64,000 bases of DNA from Paenibacillus xerothermodurans (GTDB taxonomy: Bacteria > Bacillota > Bacilli > Paenibacillales > NBRC-103111). The notes beneath the pieces were generated by a model, which saw nothing but the letters and a program-made list of their open reading frames with translations, searched no databases and was not told where the DNA came from. Location: assembly GCF_002220865.2 (NCBI RefSeq), contig NZ_NHRJ02000007.1:1-64000 (forward strand), written 5' to 3'. A program made the translations under genes and the position numbers. Shown here piece by piece: positions 62,889 through 64,000 of the stretch (position 1 is the first letter of the stretch; the number at the start of each line of letters is the position of its first letter).

Positions 62889-63170
62889 TTATGCGCGGTT
62901 GACCGATAACAGCTTGCGCATATAATGCTCTATATCCCGGCCTCGGTATCTGGGGTGCACTGCCATACGATAGCCGGCTCCCGCGTGATTGTTCTCCTCG
63001 ACCATCCCCATGCCGACCAATTTATCTTGATCATATGCGGCCAGCACATAACGACTCCGGCAAAAGTGGCTGTACTCCAGCGGCGATTCCATTCCATTTT
63101 CGTTCAATGAAGCGACAAGCTCTGCGTAATGCTGTTGGTCAGGCAGCGCTGTGTCCAATGCGATTTTCAT
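62889..63170 (-). CDS. Short GNAT-family acetyltransferase-like protein
   Basis: A 93-residue protein with the core GNAT pattern: YVLAAYDQDKLVGMGMV, then YRMAVHPRYRGRDIEHYMRKLL, where RYRGRD is the acetyl-CoA pyrophosphate loop (R-x-x-G). It lacks the N-terminal and final strands of full-length GNATs (about 140 residues or more), so it may be a minimal or reduced member. GGAAGGTG lies 8 nt before the ATG at 63170. The acceptor is unknown. Confidence 0.7.
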   Translation of the reverse strand: MKIALDTALPDQQHYAELVASLNENGMESPLEYSHFCRSRYVLAAYDQDKLVGMGMVEENNHAGAGYRMAVHPRYRGRDIEHYMRKLLSVNRA

Positions 63171-63327
63171 AATCATCACCTTCCGTCAGGTCATCTTCAC
63201 CTTCTATTATAATTATACAATTTAATGAATTAATATGCAAACATATACTATATTATGTCTTATGATTCTATCCTATGCACCTGCCCTGCTGCCTGCCCTA
63301 CATGAAAAAGCAGCAATGCGCGTATGT

Positions 63328-63357
63328 GAAAAAAGGCTCCCGTCGTTACGGCAGCCT
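63328..63357 (-). terminator. Terminator of the squalene/phytoene synthase gene
   Basis: AGGCTGCCGT pairs with ACGGGAGCCT around a four-base loop, followed by TTTTTT on the minus strand, about 45 nt after the stop. Confidence 0.85.
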
Positions 63358-63398
63358 AGCTTTCGTATATCGTATAGATCTTGTCCACACAGCATGGA

Positions 63399-64000
63399 TC
63401 ACATTCCCTGGCTTGTACCTGCGACACGGCTCACTATTCGAATAACATCAAGCCTGCTCAACTTCTTCTTTCCTTGTGCAATAGCGTCCAAAGTGCCGTG
63501 CGCGAGCGCCAATGGGATACTGCAAAAGTCCAGCGCCGGGCCAGGCCGCAAGTCCAGAATGTAGGAGTCGGCCTTCTCAAGATTTCCGCGAGCATATGTG
63601 AGCATGTCCTCTGGTCCCCAACGATCAGGAAAAAAGTTCACGCCTCGCACCCGATCCTCTATATGATTCCGAAGTATATTGACAGCTTGTAAGCCTCGCC
63701 CAAACGCTACTGCTTTATCGTAGTCGGTCACTGTGCCATCGTGCCAAAGCCAAAGATCCGACAGCATTTCGCCGACGGCGCCGGCAACGCAATATGTATA
63801 ATCGTCGAGATCGTCCTTTGTCCTTATCCGCCACTCTTTCTCCACCCAGCCAGCCATTCCCTCGGCCATCACTGCCGTTCTTTCCACTACACGCGGCGCG
63901 ATCGCTTGCGGACACAGCTTCACCCAATCTTCGAGGCGCAGTGTAACTGGCGGCAGTTCACTCCGGTGGGGTGCGAACATCTCAGCCAGCTCAGCAATCC
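63399..64000 (-). CDS. Squalene/phytoene synthase family, 5' end beyond the window
   Basis: The frame is open to the window edge, so only the C-terminal about 200 residues are seen. They include the DLDDYTYCVAGAVGEMLSDL stretch and the second Asp-rich motif NILRNHIEDRVRGVNFFPDRW (given in part as NxxRNHxED and NFFPDRW). These belong to head-to-head prenyl synthases that condense two farnesyl or geranylgeranyl diphosphates. The product (squalene, dehydrosqualene or phytoene) cannot be decided here. The true start lies beyond 64000. Confidence 0.88.
   Translation of the reverse strand, partial: IAELAEMFAPHRSELPPVTLRLEDWVKLCPQAIAPRVVERTAVMAEGMAGWVEKEWRIRTKDDLDDYTYCVAGAVGEMLSDLWLWHDGTVTDYDKAVAFGRGLQAVNILRNHIEDRVRGVNFFPDRWGPEDMLTYARGNLEKADSYILDLRPGPALDFCSIPLALAHGTLDAIAQGKKKLSRLDVIRIVSRVAGTSQGM

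Noticed and set aside
1-64000. Mobile elements, prophage, rRNA or tRNA genes
   Set aside because: No transposase, integrase, terminal inverted repeats, phage genes, or tRNA/rRNA sequence was recognised anywhere in the window.

Overview
The window looks like a chromosomal stretch of a spore-forming, Gram-positive Bacillota bacterium, most likely Paenibacillaceae (Paenibacillus-like). The grounds are strong AGGAGG-type ribosome sites, frequent TTG and GTG starts, Rho-independent terminators after most units, SAM-I, T-box and cobalamin leaders, sporulation genes (ytxC, prkA, Spo0E-like, AbrB, a KinA-type kinase), the futalosine menaquinone gene mqnC, and Bacillus-like pairs (ytxC-thrS, alaR-alaT). 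GC content is moderate. I see no rRNA, tRNA, insertion sequence, prophage or CRISPR array. Most of the window is core metabolism; the accessory flavour comes from short intergenic tandem repeats and a few unusual protein architectures.

Region by region. 1-9.9 kb: a two-gene chromate-type transporter, a soluble PAS histidine kinase with a LytTR-like N-terminus, a Tyr/Pro-rich small protein, PrkA, a DUF2161 protein, a polysaccharide deacetylase carrying a 39-nt coding minisatellite, and a flavin oxidoreductase. 9.7-18.9 kb: AbrB, an MTAP-like phosphorylase, trmL, an orphan OmpR-type regulator, serC, thpR, a beta-type glutamine synthetase behind a GlnR/TnrA-like box, DAHP synthase and ispH. 19-25 kb: a response regulator/kinase pair next to an HtrA-type protease whose promoter carries an 11-bp direct repeat, then a lipoprotein, an overlooked 38-residue protein with a TTG start, and a 3D-domain protein. 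25-33.8 kb: thrS with a T-box leader, ytxC, rarD, mqnC, and metA-metI behind a SAM-I riboswitch. 34-48 kb: corA, a universal stress protein, an HRDC protein, ilvD, small proteins, a 5'-3' exonuclease, a class A PBP, an aminotransferase, a site-2-type protease and an ArsC/Spx-like protein.

48.1-59.6 kb is one long minus-strand cobalamin unit. It starts at a cobalamin riboswitch with a terminator platform and runs btuF-, btuC- and btuD-like genes, cobT, cobU, cbiB, cobS, a cobD-cobQ fusion, a PduO-type adenosyltransferase and an RluA-type pseudouridine synthase, ending in a terminator at about 48.1 kb. It holds uptake, corrin adenosylation, cobyric acid amidation, aminopropanol attachment and lower-ligand assembly. 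No corrin-ring genes are present in the window. The fusion of CobD (makes the aminopropanol phosphate arm) to CobQ (makes the cobyric acid that receives it) is the most unusual item seen.

59.6-64 kb: a lipoprotein, a Spo0E-like phosphatase whose stop codon sits in its own terminator loop, alaT-alaR, a small GNAT protein and the 3' part of a squalene/phytoene synthase gene cut by the window edge. Start codons were chosen by ribosome-site spacing; many differ from the longest open frame.
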